Shown: positions 14,232 to 26,847 of the stretch, one piece after another
Numbering within the stretch: the first letter of the stretch is position 1
How the letters are laid out: the number at the start of each line of letters is the position of its first letter
Assembly (NCBI GenBank): GCA_003117195.1
Contig: BDSI01000004.1
Coordinates: forward strand, 677,290 to 741,289
From: Eudorina sp. 2006-703-Eu-15
Taxonomy: Eukaryota > Chlorophyta > Chlorophyceae > Chlamydomonadales > Volvocaceae
Reading direction: 5' to 3'
DNA: 64,000 nt
Position numbers and translations under genes: made by a program
Notes under the pieces: model-generated
Told to the model about the DNA's origin: nothing
What the model saw: the letters and a program-made list of their open reading frames with translations, nothing else
Database searches by the model: none

Positions 14232-14279
14232 CGTCGCCAACATCGGCTATTGCGCCGTCGCCAACATCGGCTATTGCGC
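14232..14279. repeat. 24-bp perfect tandem duplication
   Basis: Two adjacent copies, 14232-14255 and 14256-14279, containing CGCCAACATCGGCTATTGCG. No coding context is recognised. Confidence 0.9.
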
Positions 14280-14589
14280 TGGACTTCGGCTCAGTTCTCT
14301 TTTACGCACACACACACACACACCGACAGCTGTCTGGGTATTCGGAAGCGATGTGCGTCAATCGGCAAACAGCGACATCGGCGACATATGCACTCGCCGA
14401 TAACTCCGACACGAAAGCGCAGCCACAGCCGCACCTTGCTTAACCTCCCGCACCGTCTCCGCTCGTCGACCCTGTGCACATTAGGAATGGTTAAAGAGTG
14501 GGCTTTGGACGGACTCAGTCGTTAATTTGTTTTGTCTTTTGCAGCAAGTATGGCCGTTTGGCATGGCGCACTCGGTGCAAAACATCTGT

Positions 14590-15168
14590 TCACACCTTCG
14601 CCGCATACTGATGTTGATGATCATGATAATAGGCGTCTGGTAAGCTGGAGTCAGCGTTACTCCCAGGCAGCACTGTTTGTGCTTCGGGGATGGTGCAGAT
14701 AGAGTGCAGTGCCGCGTCAAGTACAGTGTTGAACGAGCCTGCTGACAAAATATCATCCAGCCGCAAGCTGTCGACGTTGGAAAGCTCCCTTGCGACCGGC
14801 AGGTGGGTCTGGGACACTGCAGCCGGAAGAATTGCATCCATGCCGCTCAGAATATGAAGCAACCAGGGTTACATTCTAACAGCGGTCATCAGTAGTTCAT
14901 ATTTAAATTTCTTACAACATTTCTGCCCCCAAAATCCGATGACAGTCGACATCGTAGCGTAGCGGTGCGCCATGCCCACTAGCAACTCGTTCGCTCGCAA
15001 GAAAAACACCTCACGCCATGCTTCGCCACTCACATGGATCAAGGGTAGCTACTTTGCCTGCTGCTGGGTGAAAATCTCTCAGAACATCAGCGAGGTTCTC
15101 CATCGGCTCCTGACAGCGCGCTGATGCCTTTGATTCCCACTCCCCAATCCTGCAAGATATCTGCTGTG
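14590..15168 (-). CDS. two probable exons of an unidentified minus-strand gene, possibly 5' exons of the RWP-RK gene
   Basis: An upstream exon ends at 15034 with a strong donor (GTGAGT). Its frame reads RIGEWESKASARCQEP and continues to GKVATLDP. A likely acceptor lies near 15168 (CACAGCAG) or slightly downstream. The next exon starts at 14816 after a pyrimidine tract ending in GCTGCAG, and the one-base carry joins correctly to SQTHLPVARELSNVDSLRL, continuing through LDAALHSICTIPEAQ until a stop at 14590 unless spliced first. I do not recognise a domain. The location directly upstream of the RWP-RK exons on the same strand suggests they may encode that protein's N terminus, since NIT2-like and NLP proteins have a GAF-like N-terminal region. 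I could not find a unique splice junction to 13928, so a separate gene is equally possible. Confidence 0.4.
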
Positions 15169-18100
15169 GATAAATGATTATCTTGTCGAGCAGCTCAAAA
15201 TCCAGCAATGTGATTGACGAATGCGTTTAACCTCGCCGGGTGGTCGCTTCGTATTCTATGAAGCACATAGCTACAAATTGTTGATAATTAGACCTAGAAA
15301 CCATGAAATTTTCTGACACACTCCTGGGCACGATTACGTGTGCCCTGAGCTCGTGATCAGATAACTCGTTTGAGTTTGTGTCGTACGTTCGTCACAACGG
15401 GACAGCGCGAGTTTGCATCCGAATGCAATTTAAAAGATATTAAAAGTATATTATTTGGGCAAACATTACACCGTGAAGTTCGTCGTGGTCCTGCGGTACC
15501 GAGGTAAGGTCGCGATGCATGCCCAGTCTCCGGACTATCCATCGAAATCTTGCAATAATATCAAGCTTTATACTAAAGTTGTAAATACAGAAAACTCTGT
15601 GTGAACGCCCCCCTCAAGCTTCGAGATTTAGGCAATACCATAGAACCTTGGGTCGGCAAAGACGTGGAGTACTTGAAAAATAAATACGTTTTCCATCAAA
15701 CATATGAAGCATAAAATATACTTTATAACTAAACATGTCACATCCCAGCCGCCTTTCTTGGCCTGCACAGAAAGCCATATCGCACGCACGATGGTATTGT
15801 GCAGATTAAAGATCATTTTTTGGGTAAATGTCCGACATACGCAATGAAACTCGACAAGGTCAGGTTACCCGCGGAGATGAAGCGACGCAAGTGGGCGTTA
15901 GGGTTAGCTGCAGTTGAAAGCCCGAAAGTGCGGTGTCATACGTGACCTGCACAGCGCAGCCGCAAACCGGGTTTACTGTGAATTCCTAACCAGCTGAGCT
16001 CCCAGAATGTTTCATGACGAGGCTCACAAGGCCGAAGGTTTCTGCTGTGGTGCCTGCCTGCCGTTTTGCCTCGGCTGCAGGTGCCGCCGTCCACGTGGCT
16101 CTAACGGTATGGGATGACATCGGGCCTCGACAAAAATGCTGTCGTGGCGTTCCAATGACCGATAACTCCGCGTCCGCACACCGCGCGGGTCAGGCAGGGT
16201 TGAACGGAAGTTCCTGCGCCTGAGGTCGAAGCCAGTCCATCCTGTGCGACGCAACTAACGACGCCCCACCCGAGGTGCTCACGGGGCCCTCGATTCCCCC
16301 CGGGCGAAACCCTACCTGCCACGCAAGGGATAATTTATGGAACCCTCCCTGCTCTGCTTCGATGCGCCACCCACTCAGAGGCAGGCAACACGATACACGA
16401 ACGACGGCCACCCCAGAGGATCCCCTCGCAGTGGCTCGCAGTGGCTCGCACGAGCTGACCAGCTGCCTGCCGGCGGACACCTCCCCGCAGCTAGCGCGCC
16501 ATTGAGCGTGGTGCGTCGAAAATGGTCTGCCTGGCAGACCCCCAGAAAGGTTTTCCACAGCGACAGAGCCCGCCACAAACCAGACGCCCAGCCTCATCTC
16601 ACCAACTGATATGCAGCGCGAATTCTAGCTCTCGTAGTTGGGAGCACTTGACTGTCGGTCAGGGTTAAGGAATGCTACTTGCGGCCCACGACGAGAGGGA
16701 GATTATGGGGCCCACATGGATGGCGGACGCCGCCTGCTGGCATCCACACGTGACAGTCGTACCTCGTACGACAAAAGCAAGCGAGAATGCTAACGCAATC
16801 TCCCGTCACGCACCGCATGCTCCGCACGCACCAACTGGAAACCTGCAATCTATCACAAGGTTTCGTTCTTGCAGGGTGTGGTGAGGAGGCTGCGGCTGTC
16901 ACAGATGACCCGCGCGGTCCACGGTAACATCATCAATTCCCCGGCACATACATCCCCAGTTCCCCACCACTGCCTAAACCACGAGGTGATGGTGAGCATC
17001 GGCGGACTGCTGATGGCTATCGTTCGCTGGCTTCGGAGCCGAGGCGGGACCCCGAAGGTTGCAGGTATGCCTTCCTAAGATGCAAACGCGAGGACCTCGC
17101 CCCACTCGGCTCCCTCTCTCACTCACGAGGAGTCGAGGACCGTCCAACGGAGCTTCACGGCACCTGCCTAGGACTGCTCCGCAAAACGTCCGTCGTACCC
17201 GTCATGCAACCATCTGTGTGTGTGTGTGTGTGTTACATGGTTGGGGGTGCGTAACCCCATACCTGCACATACCCATACGAGCCGGAGGCCCAAGGGCAAA
17301 CAAAACGCCCAAAAGCACTGGTTTGCAATACCGCATTATCAGGAGTCGACGAGACTATCAACCATCTGTCATGCATCCATCCACCCTTATCACGGGGGAA
17401 ACATACGTGCGGATCCGCAAATGAGGCACAGCCACGGGATCAGGTTCGGGACCTTCCCTTCGCAGCGTGTGCAGGGCGTCGGTCTTCGGGGCGCGCTGGA
17501 ATCGGCTGTCGCCGATGTCCCCTGGGGTCCACTGCACGGCTGTAACCTGATCCAGATTCCCCCAGAAACGGCAAAGGAGCATTTGTTTTTCGATGTGCCG
17601 GATTGGAAACCCCATACCAGCCTGGAGGTTTTGCATTGAGTGGGATTACCAGCGTGGCCGTCGATTTGGTCCGGCTTGTAACCTTGCGCCCTTTGGCATT
17701 CCCTCTCCTTCGCGCTGTTCGTGCGGCCTGGGATCGCGCCGGAATCCGCCGACGACACCTACCGTACCTTCATCCTGCCGCAAAACGTTCATCGTCAAGC
17801 GATCTAGGCGCGCTTCTTCATCAAGACAGCGTTGGTGGAAACTACCATTGACCGACGGGGGCGCGCCCGTGCATGGTTATGTCGCAACGGCGTGCGCTAA
17901 GGTGAGTCCGCATACGTCCGCTGACATCCGCCTCGGCCACATCCTGCCACTTGCAAGGACAGCATCCTTTGCAGACATTTAGAAAAAATCCTCTTTTGTG
18001 ATGCGCTTGACTGCTTGCGGTTTCTGCCATCCGCGCCAGCAGGTGCCTGCCTGGTCCGGAGGCTATCCCGTTCAAGTCGTAGTTACGCGGCATGTTCACG

Positions 18101-20447
18101 ACTTCCCTCTTTGCAGGCTCCTTGATTCTGACACAGCCTGAATGGCAAATACCGTCCGCGCACAGTGCCAATCATTTCTCCTGGTACATGATTTCCCAGA
18201 GCCCTAACCGCTGCAACGCATGACTAAAAACACCAAAAACCTCTAATAATCAACCTAAGGAAGCTTTCCTCGGTGATCATTCCATTACCGGCGCCGATTG
18301 ATAAAACGTCTTTTTGAAAATATTTGAAGTTGTGCCATAGATTGCAAGGTATTCGGGCACATGGATGCAATTTCGCGCCAATGTCGCCAACCAAAGCCAT
18401 ATCCGCCCACGTGCGACGCCGCGAGTTGCGTGTCGGCGCAGGTAATCGCCGCGTCGCATCACATTCGATGAATGCCCTCGCGCCCGAAGACCTCCGGCTT
18501 GATCAGGCGCCTTGAACTAGGCGGTCCTGAGCGAAGTGCGCGCCAGTCTGACTAACCTCAAACTGGGAAGTTCAGCGAAGTTCAGGATGAACGGAGGCCG
18601 GCAGGGGATTTCAGATCTCCTTCGACAACAAATGGTGTGGGAGAAGCTTTGGTTTCATATCCAGTTTCCACCAATACTGAAATAAAATCAAGCTTGGCTC
18701 CAGTGCGCGGTAGCGTGTCTCTTACGAGGCTCGGGCCGAGTGGAGAAAATTCTGGGCCGTCTGGGCTGTATGCCGGTCCCCACCGCATGCCGGCTGGCCC
18801 TAAAACCGCCAACACCCAAGCCTCATCCTCAAGCATACCCCGGCCCAAGCTTTCCTCAGCGGCCATACCCTGCCCTAGTTTCCTCACTGACTTGCCGTTG
18901 GGCGAGCTCTTCGACCCTGCTTCTGATTTCAGGCTTCGGGTCTCCCCAACATGGCGGCGCGTTGACGGTTTGCATCGTACGACCCTTTACGCCCCCGTGC
19001 ATGTACCGCTATACCCGCACCGCTGGCTTGCAAACCGCGCCAAACGATCCATTTCGCCTGCCTGTACCTTCCCCCCCACACACACGAGTGACCGCCTCAC
19101 GTGCGGTGGGTATGTCCGGCAGGGCTTTAGTGCTCTCGTTGGCGGGGCACCGTCCAGCGCTCGGCCATGCAAGACACACCGGTGAATCGTCGACGCAAAG
19201 TGCTGCCCCGGCAGCAAGCGACCCGTGACACCCATCGAAAATTGGTGACCTCCCACGCTTCCAAATCGTCAACGGCCAGCGAGCTTGGGTCATAACATCT
19301 CACATCGATGCCGATGTTACCAACCTGCCCTGCCCGCTGGAAACTACTACGGGTTGACAACTTGAGATTTTCCTTCGGGTTGCGATAACATTACTGGGGG
19401 TGTTGCGGATGATTCCTAAAGTCGCCGATTCGCAAGGTACCCTAAGTGGAGATATCCGGGGCCTCGACGACCAGAGTCATGTCCGGATGCCCGCACATGA
19501 TACCAAACAGGCGTGGTCCGTGAGGCGGCGTCTGTTCCGCGGACGGAACGGCCGTGTGCTGCGCTATGGCTCTGAACCACATAAACGGTAATGTGGGGCA
19601 GAGTGCTCGGGGCCTCTGGTGCTGCTACTGCTCCCTGCTACTGCTCCCTGCTACTGCTGCCCGCTACCACTGCTGCTGATGGTGAGCCGCGCCCTAAGCA
19701 ACCAGGCAGAACTGCCAGGCAGACACGGCGGCCGAGAGACGGCGAGGAGAGGTTACCGGTGACGTTGATCCGTACACAACCAAGCGTTCGGTGCCATCTG
19801 TCCGCGGCCGCACGTCCGTACTTCCGTCCAGGACCTAAACCCGAACTCCGACAACCTCTGGGCACACATTCCCGGCAGGTCGCCGACGCCGGCTCCACGT
19901 TACGAGCCAAGTTGGCACTGCCAACGCGATCAACACAACGCCCACGGCACGACGACGCCGGTTGTGGCCGTCCCCACAGCCGACACCACTCAACGACGAG
20001 CCCTCGACAGTGCCGTGTTGTTCAACTGATCGACCGGAAAGCAACAGAAGAAGCACCAACACAGAGCAGCAGCCTGGATAGACAGGCATGAAGCTCACGC
20101 CCTCTCAAGCAGCGGGCCCCGCCGGCCGCACGTGCATTCGATTCAACCATACGACTCAGCCCTCGAGGCCCGGTTTGGCCCGGCACACACCAAGAAGAAA
20201 TAAAGTATCACACTGCCACAGGGGGCCGCGGGTCGCCGAGTACGTCGTTGGGCACCCGGGAACCCTCCGAGACCCCACACGGCTCTCCAACACCGGGAAT
20301 CCACAGCGCAATGCTCCAACGCCAAACAAAGCACAACAACGACATAGCAACAAAGCTGCAACTGCAACTGCCAACAGACAGTACGAGGGAAGAACGCGCA
20401 GGTTCCTGTGTTCGTGTTTGTGTGTGCTTGCGAAGCATCTCGAACTG

Positions 20448-20480
20448 GGGGTCGGGTCGGGTCGGGTCGGGTCGGGTCGC
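20448..20480. repeat. GGGTC pentanucleotide run
   Basis: About five to six uninterrupted GGGTC units. Confidence 0.85.
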
Positions 20481-21471
20481 CCAGGGGCGGGGTGTTTTTT
20501 GCGTGAGCAACCTGTGTCTGCACGATTGCCGTCAGGGCGCCGCGCGCCGGCCTGACTAACACCTGCAGTACATCGCCGTACACGCGACTGTACGGCACCG
20601 ACCGCACGCGACCGTCAGTGATTCTGAAGGGGCCATGCGCGCGCGGGGCGCCCCTGTTGTCTCTTCTGACGCTATGATACCCTTGCGCACGCCGTGCAAC
20701 GCCTACACACACAACACGACCGAAATCCCGACAGCAATAAAAACGCCGAATGAATCCAGCGATGGCAAGCGCGCGCAGCGCAGTCACATAACATCCCCTC
20801 CCACCACCGCACACTCGTGCTCTGTACCACCACAAATTAATTAGTTGATCAACGAAGCAACTGTCCTACCAACCGTCCTACCTACCAACCCACACGATCA
20901 GTCCCCATGCATACCTCTGGCATTTCATAATTTAACACCGGCCCTTGCAATCCCCCGGACAGAAAGAACCCAGCCCCCCGCCTTCCTTCGACGCACTTCT
21001 CCACCAGAAGACGCAACGCAGAAAGGTATGAAGGTACAGTTCTGTGTTAGCAAATACTTTACGACATTCGTCCCTTCGCACGCTCACGCATGTCCCTCCG
21101 CACGGCCTTATAGAAGAGGAGCCAGAAAGAACCGGAAGGGGCACGGCCACGGCGCGGGCCCCGCACGCAATCAAATGGCCACCAGTTCCGGCTCCGGGGA
21201 ATGTGTTCAGAGAGAAAGGCACATTGAAGCTGACAGCCGAGTAACCCTGTACGGCAATGAGACGTGCCGTACATGTACTACCGGTACCGTTCAATTCTCA
21301 ACGGATATGCTCCTAGTCGGCACACCACCCAACATCACCCAACACAACTTAGTGTGCCCTTCCGCACCCCCATCTTCTCCACTATGGGCGAGAGGCGGCG
21401 GCCAGGGCAACCAGCCCCCAGCACCGCCATTGACCTCCATGACCCCAGAACTCGCCCCATACAACGTGCTG

Positions 21472-21579
21472 GAGATTGCGCCTAGAGGTGCTTTCACGTG
21501 CCATCAGGTGCACTCAATGGCAACCGAGATTGCGCCTAGAGGTGCTTTCACGTGCCATCAGGTGCACTCAATGGCAACC
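21472..21579. repeat. 54-bp perfect tandem duplication
   Basis: Copies 21472-21525 and 21526-21579 are identical, each beginning GAGATTGCGCC and ending TCAATGGCAACC. The unit is a multiple of three, but no gene is supported across it. Confidence 0.93.
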
Positions 21580-21877
21580 CGCGCCGAGCAGTGGGAAATA
21601 CCGTTCAGCCAGCCTGCGCAAAGCAACGATGTGGTCGAGCTCCATCCCCCACCCTCCATCGGCGCGCGCACTCGAGTGCCGTACCCTCCCTCTGCTGCTG
21701 CTGACATCTGCCGTACGACCATATGACGCATCGAGCGGTGCGGGCCTGGCTGCCAAGTGGCCATGGACCGAGGACGCACCTCTGGCCCCTCTTGCTACTG
21801 CGTACTGCCACACCAAGGCGACTGCCAAGACGTGGCTGCGGCCGCCAGCTGCGCGCCATGCAAGTAAAGGTCGTTAG

Positions 21878-21882
21878 TTACA
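21878..21882 (-). promoter_or_regulatory. candidate TGTAA polyadenylation signal of the proline-rich glycoprotein gene
   Basis: TGTAA on the minus strand, about 450 bases past the proposed stop at 22330. TGTAA is the usual green-algal poly(A) signal; assignment to this gene is positional only. Confidence 0.35.
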
Positions 21883-22329
21883 CACAACGCCGCTGCCGAT
21901 AGCTGAGCTGCCTGCCTGCCTGCCTGCCTGCCTGCCATGCCAATGCACTTTCCCCCATTCCAGGGTCTTGTCTTGTCTGCCATCCGCCGACAGCAGTACA
22001 AACGGGAACCGAGACTACAGCCAGTGCACCGTCCCGTACATGTCGTACAGATGTGCATGCCGTACCGGACGCCGCCCTATCGGACCTCTGCGAAAGGCCC
22101 CCTGCTGGCGCTTGCGCCGACGGTGTGTGAATGTCTGGCAACGGCACCCGGTTGCCGTACCCTTGGATTGGAGCCAAGGGTACTGCACACGGTACGGCAT
22201 ATCGCCCTCATTGAGGCGCATTCGCATCTACACGTACGGCCATGAGATTGTCCATCGCGTGCTCCACGTGGCGCCTGTGCCGTACAGGTGTGGAAAGGGG
22301 ACACGGGGCGTCGTATAGTGATGCATATT

Positions 22330-25300
22330 TTATATATCTGTTCGAGACACTCGCCCATCCTGATCGTCCCTCTTAAAGCTCTCACGTGTGCGCTGCTTAC
22401 GCGCCTCATGCTGCTTCGCGTTCTCCAGCCAGGCGCCAAGCAGCCAGGCAGCCAGGCACCAGGAACCCCTTACCCTATAGGACAAAGCATCCCCCGTGTC
22501 TCTCCACCACGCGCCCCGCCTCCGAAACCACGGTGCCCGTTACAAGGTGGTGGATCCCCCTTGCCCCCGACCGGCCTCACCTGCGGTTGTAATAGTAGAG
22601 GCCCACGGCCAGGCCCGCCAGCGCCACTGTGGGCACCACCGCCGCGGCCACGATGGGACCGGCGGAAGCACCGCTGGAGCCGCCTGCTCAGACCGTCCAC
22701 ACAGACAGAGGGACAGACAGAGGGATTAGGTTGAGGTAGAGGCAACAATGCGTGTGTTAGACAACACGGAGGGTAGACTCGAAGGTTCTATCTACTCTCG
22801 ATGAAGGAGAGTACGGCAAGGCAAGGAAGCCCTAGATTTGAGTTAGGAATGCCGACAACATGGCACGAGCAAAACGAACCGATAGCAAGGCATTTGCAGA
22901 GCACGGGTAGGATTCGTACGACTGTGATGTATATCACAGTCGTATAGGATACGGTACAACATTGCTGTAGATGTACGAATAAGCACACGGGGCGCGACAC
23001 AGCGGTATGCTCAAGATTAAAGCCGCGGCCAGCAACTGCCACGAAACTGAAACCGACCAACGACCAACTGAAAACAGTTCAACTTGTACTAACTGAAAAC
23101 TGTCAAGGGCCATGTGCGGGACACGCACCTCGCAAGGTCCCCATCTCTGGGACGGCTTGCCCAGGCGATAACGGCGGCTGCAAAGCCGCTCCTTGGCCGC
23201 CGCCAGGCGACGGCGGCGGCGGCCCCGGGGGTGACGGCGGCGGAGCTGGAGGTCGTGGCGGCGACGGCGACGGCGGCGGCTGCGGTGGCGACGGCGACGG
23301 TGGTGGCGGGCCGGGCGGCGGCGGGGAGGGAGACGGAGGGACGTGCGGCGGCTGCGACGGGGGCAGCGGCGACGGCGGCCGCGGTGCCGGCGACGGCGGC
23401 TGTGGCGACGGCGGTTCAGGCACTGGCGGTTCGGGGCTGGGTGGCGGTGGACTGGGCGCGGGAATCGGCGGTTGTGGAGAAGGCGCGGGGCTCGGCGGCA
23501 GCGGCGACGGAGGTGAGGGATTCGGCGACGGCGGCAGAGGACTGGGAGGATGCGGCGCAGGGGGCGTCGGGCTCGGGGGCAAAGGTGATGGAGGCAACGG
23601 AACAGGCGGCGCCGGCGACGGCGGCGTCGGGCTCGGCGGCGGCGGCGGCGAGGGCGACGGCGGCCTCGGGCTGGGCGGCGGCGGCGGCGACGGCGACGGC
23701 GGCCTCGGGCTGGGCGGCGGCGGCGGCGACGGCGGCAAGGGACTTGGCGGCAGCGGCGACGGAGGTAATGGGCTGGGCGGCTTGGGCGACGGCGGCTGCG
23801 GTGACGGAGGTTGTGGCGACGGCGGCGCGGGGCTGGGTGGCGACGGCGGCAGCGGCGGGGGTGGCGATGGCGGCGATGGCGGCAAGGGACTCGGCGGCGG
23901 CGCGGGGCTCGGCGGCGACGGCGGGCAGCACAACTCAGCGACATCCACCCAGCCGGAAGACGAACCCCCGCAAAAGAAAATTCCAGTGTTTGTCGTCCAT
24001 GACGTCACGACCGTACCCCCGCAGCCCACCCCAACCTCGACAACCATGTTGCCGATCTGCTGCTGCAGCGCCGCATTCACCGACTGGGCTTCCCGCGGCG
24101 TCTTGTACGACGCGAGGGACATGAATTTGGGCACACTAGGGTTTGCCGAGTCCATCGAGCAGTTGACAATGGGGGGCGTGTTGGTCAAGCTAACGCTGAG
24201 CACTTGGATATAGCCTGCGATGCCGTCGCAGCTAATGCCGTTGCCACGGGGGCTTGTAATCACTGTCGTGAACTGGGTTTCGGGCAGCGGCGGCGGCGGG
24301 GGCGGCGGCGGTGGGCTGGGGGGTGACGGGCTGGGAGGCGACGGGGACGGAGGCAACGGCGAAGGAGGCAGCGGGCTGGGCGGCAAAGGGGATGGGGGCA
24401 ATGGCGATGGGGGTGCCGGCGACGGCGGGTGTGGAGACGGCGGCTCCGGGCTTGGCGGCTCCGGGCTCGGCGGCTGGGGGCTGGGAGGCTCCGGGCTTGG
24501 TGGCGGTGGGCTGGGCGGCTGGGGCTTGGCGGCAGGGGGCTGGGAGGCTCCGGGCTTGGCGGCAGGGGCTTGGCGGCTCCGGGCTTGGCGGCAGGGGGCT
24601 TGGCGGCTGGGGCTGGGAGGCTCCGGGCTTGGTGGCGGTGGGCTGGGCGGCTGGGGGCTTGGCGGCTGGGGGCTGGGAGGCTCCGGGCTTGGCGGCAGGG
24701 GGCTTGGCGGCTGGGGGCTGGGAGGCTCCGGGCTTGGTGGCGGTGGGCTGGGCGGCAGGGGGCTTGGCGGCTCCGGGCTCGGCGGCTGGGGGCTTGGAGG
24801 CTCCGGGCTGGGCGGCAGGGGGCTTGGCGGCTCCGGGCTTGGCGGCTGGGGGCTGGGAGGCTCCGGGCTTGGTGGCGGTGGGCTGGGTGGCAGGGGGCTT
24901 GGCGGCTCCGGGCTCGGCGGTTGGGGGCTTGGCGGCTCCGGGCTGGGTGGCAGGGGGCTTGGCGGCTCCGGGCTCGGCGGCTGGGGGCTGGGAGGCTCCG
25001 GGCTTGGTGGCGGTGGGCTGGGCGGCAGGGGGCTTGGCGGCTCCGGGCTCGGCGGCTGGGGGCTGGGAGGCTCCGGGCTGGGCGGCAGGGGGCTAGGCGG
25101 CTCCGGGCTCGGCGGCAGGGGGCTGGGCAGCTCTGGGCTTTGTGGCGGCATTGCCAGCGGATCTGGAATCAACGGCTGGCGTGTAGATGGCGGCGAATCC
25201 GGGTCTTCAGGCGGCTCAACTGGGGCCGACACCGGGCCGCTCGGAGAACGCGGAGGCGCCGCCATTGGAGCGTCTGGCTGCGGCGACGGCGGTTGCGGTG

Positions 25301-26847
25301 ATGTCGGGGCGGAACTAGATCCTGGGGGATCTGGATTCGGATCCGGATTGGGCCGGGGGCTCGTGGGCGCCGGGACCGATGGTGGCGGTTGGCTGGGCGA
25401 CACCTCGGGACCCGGAGGTGGCGTCGCTGTCGGCAGTGGCGGCGACGTCGCCGCCACGGGGGAGGGCGGCGGCGCCACTGGCTGATCCAGGGAGGGCGGT
25501 GGGAGTACGGTAGGACCCGGGCTCAGCGGCGGCGGCGGTGGCGGCGGCGGCGGCGGAGGCGGGGGTTCGAGTGACGGCGGCGGTGTTGGGCGGGGTTCCG
25601 CCGGCGGCAGTGTCGGAGGCTCCAGGCCCGAAGGCGGCGTCGTGAACGGCTCGGGGACGTCCGGAGGGGCCGGGGAAGGTTCCGGAGCCGTCGACGGCGG
25701 CGGACCTTGACCCTCATCGTCTGGCGGCGGGCCTGGCGGCGGCGGCAGCACTTCAGGGCCCACGTGTGATGGTGGCGCGGGCTGCGGCGGCGGCGGCGGC
25801 GCATGCAGCTCCGGCGGCGGCCCACCGGGGGCCGACGTGTCGACCGGCGGCGGCGGCGGCGGCCCGGGCAGCGGCTGCGCCGACGGTGATGAACCCGGTG
25901 GGTTTGAGGGCGCCCCCGACGGAGGGTCTGGAGCTTCAAGAGGCTCCACCGACGGCGCAACAGGGGGCTGTGGAGGAGCGGACTTTTGTGGCTTCGGTGG
26001 CCCCGGCGGCGACGTAACGCGAGGAGGGTACGGCGGACGAGCGACTGAAGGGAACGAGACGGGCCACCAAGGCGGCATCATGGGGGCTGGCGGCGGTGCG
26101 GGCGGCGGCGGCGGCGGCGACAGTGGCGGCGGTCGTGGTGGCTTCGGCGGACGTGGAGGCTTGGGCGGCGGCGGCACCGTTGATGCTGGCGGCGGCGTCG
26201 ACGGCGGCAGCGGCGTCGACGGGTCCGGCACGACCGCCGGCGGCGACGGTGTCATTGGCGGCGGCGGACGTGGCAGTGACGGCGGTGGCGGGTCTGACGG
26301 AGGAGACTGGTACGGCGGCGGCGGCGGTAACGGCATTGCCGGCGGCGCTGATGGCGGCGGGGGCGATGGCCGTGGCGGCTTGGGCCGGCGAGGGGGCGGC
26401 GGCGGCGGCGATGCCCAGTCCGCCGGGTAGTTCAAAAGGATATCCGACGGCGGCTCGGCCCGTTCCGCATCTGGCGGCGGTGGCAGCTGCGGCGGCCCGG
26501 GCGGCGGCAGCGCCCGATGCAGCGGTGGCGGCGGCGGCGGAGGCGGCGGAGGCAAGTCTGCGACGAGCGGGGTGTTGAACGCTGGAGCTACCAGCAGTGG
26601 GGGTAACGTCGGAAACGCTGGCGGCGGCCGCGCTGGCGGCGGCGGCGGCGGCGGCGGCGGCATCCCCGGGTACACGGGCACCGCAAAGCCGTCAACCTCC
26701 ATTAGCAACTCACGCATTCCCTCGCCATGAGACGCCTCCATCCGCCGCCGTACCGTATTGCTGTACGGATCCACCGCCACCGCTGGCTGCACCGCAGCGG
26801 CCGGCACCGCCGCGGCGACCCACGCCAGCAACACCACGACGAGCCAC
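22330..26847 (-). CDS. membrane-anchored (hydroxy)proline-rich wall-type glycoprotein, pherophorin-like architecture, 5' exon not found
   Basis: Exons 26847-23129, 22683-22581 and 22474-22330; phases join. The large exon opens with a hydrophobic stretch ([10 protein letters not shown], then Ala/Val-rich) that fits a signal peptide, then about 37 ordinary residues ([20 protein letters not shown]...), then hundreds of residues of SPPPP, PEPPSP and PQPPSP repeats. A Cys-containing globular block lies at about 23.92-24.29 kb ([12 protein letters not shown]... through IFFCGG and ELCCPP), followed by a second proline rod. Exon 2 encodes a transmembrane helix ([20 protein letters not shown], then YYYNR). 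Exon 3 ends in a basic, charged tail ([14 protein letters not shown]). Rod-globule-rod layout and SPP repeats are typical of volvocalean hydroxyproline-rich extracellular-matrix proteins; I could not see a diagnostic pherophorin domain in the globular block. A two-base carry is needed from an upstream exon holding the start codon, which I did not locate. A compensated frameshift island lies at 24521-24612. Confidence 0.75.
24300..25140 (-). repeat. coding minisatellite for [16 protein letters not shown] repeats
   Basis: On the plus strand this is a dense array of GGCTCCGGGCT, GGCGGCTGGGGG and GGCGGCAGGGGG modules about 15 bases long, in higher-order groups. On the minus strand it encodes five-residue proline-rich modules of the glycoprotein. 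Confidence 0.9.

Larger units (their letters stand above)
15209..22329. other. long region without a recognised gene
   Basis: Less GC-rich at its left end (about 15.2-15.9 kb), then mixed. Open frames are short and none shows a domain I can name. It holds a GGGTC run near 20450-20480, a CTGC run at 21908-21936 and a 54-bp duplication at 21472-21579. The right end below 22330 should contain the 3' UTR of the proline-rich glycoprotein gene. Transposon relics may be present, but I could not identify terminal repeats or coding remnants by eye. Confidence 0.5.

Noticed and set aside
15895..15915. TTAGGG-like telomeric motif
   Set aside because: Only two short adjacent copies are present, inside ordinary sequence; not a telomere or interstitial telomeric array.
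24220..26430. Gly-rich plus-strand frames resembling a glycine-rich protein
   Set aside because: They are antisense shadows of the proline codons; the minus strand has the signal peptide, globular block and matching splice phases.
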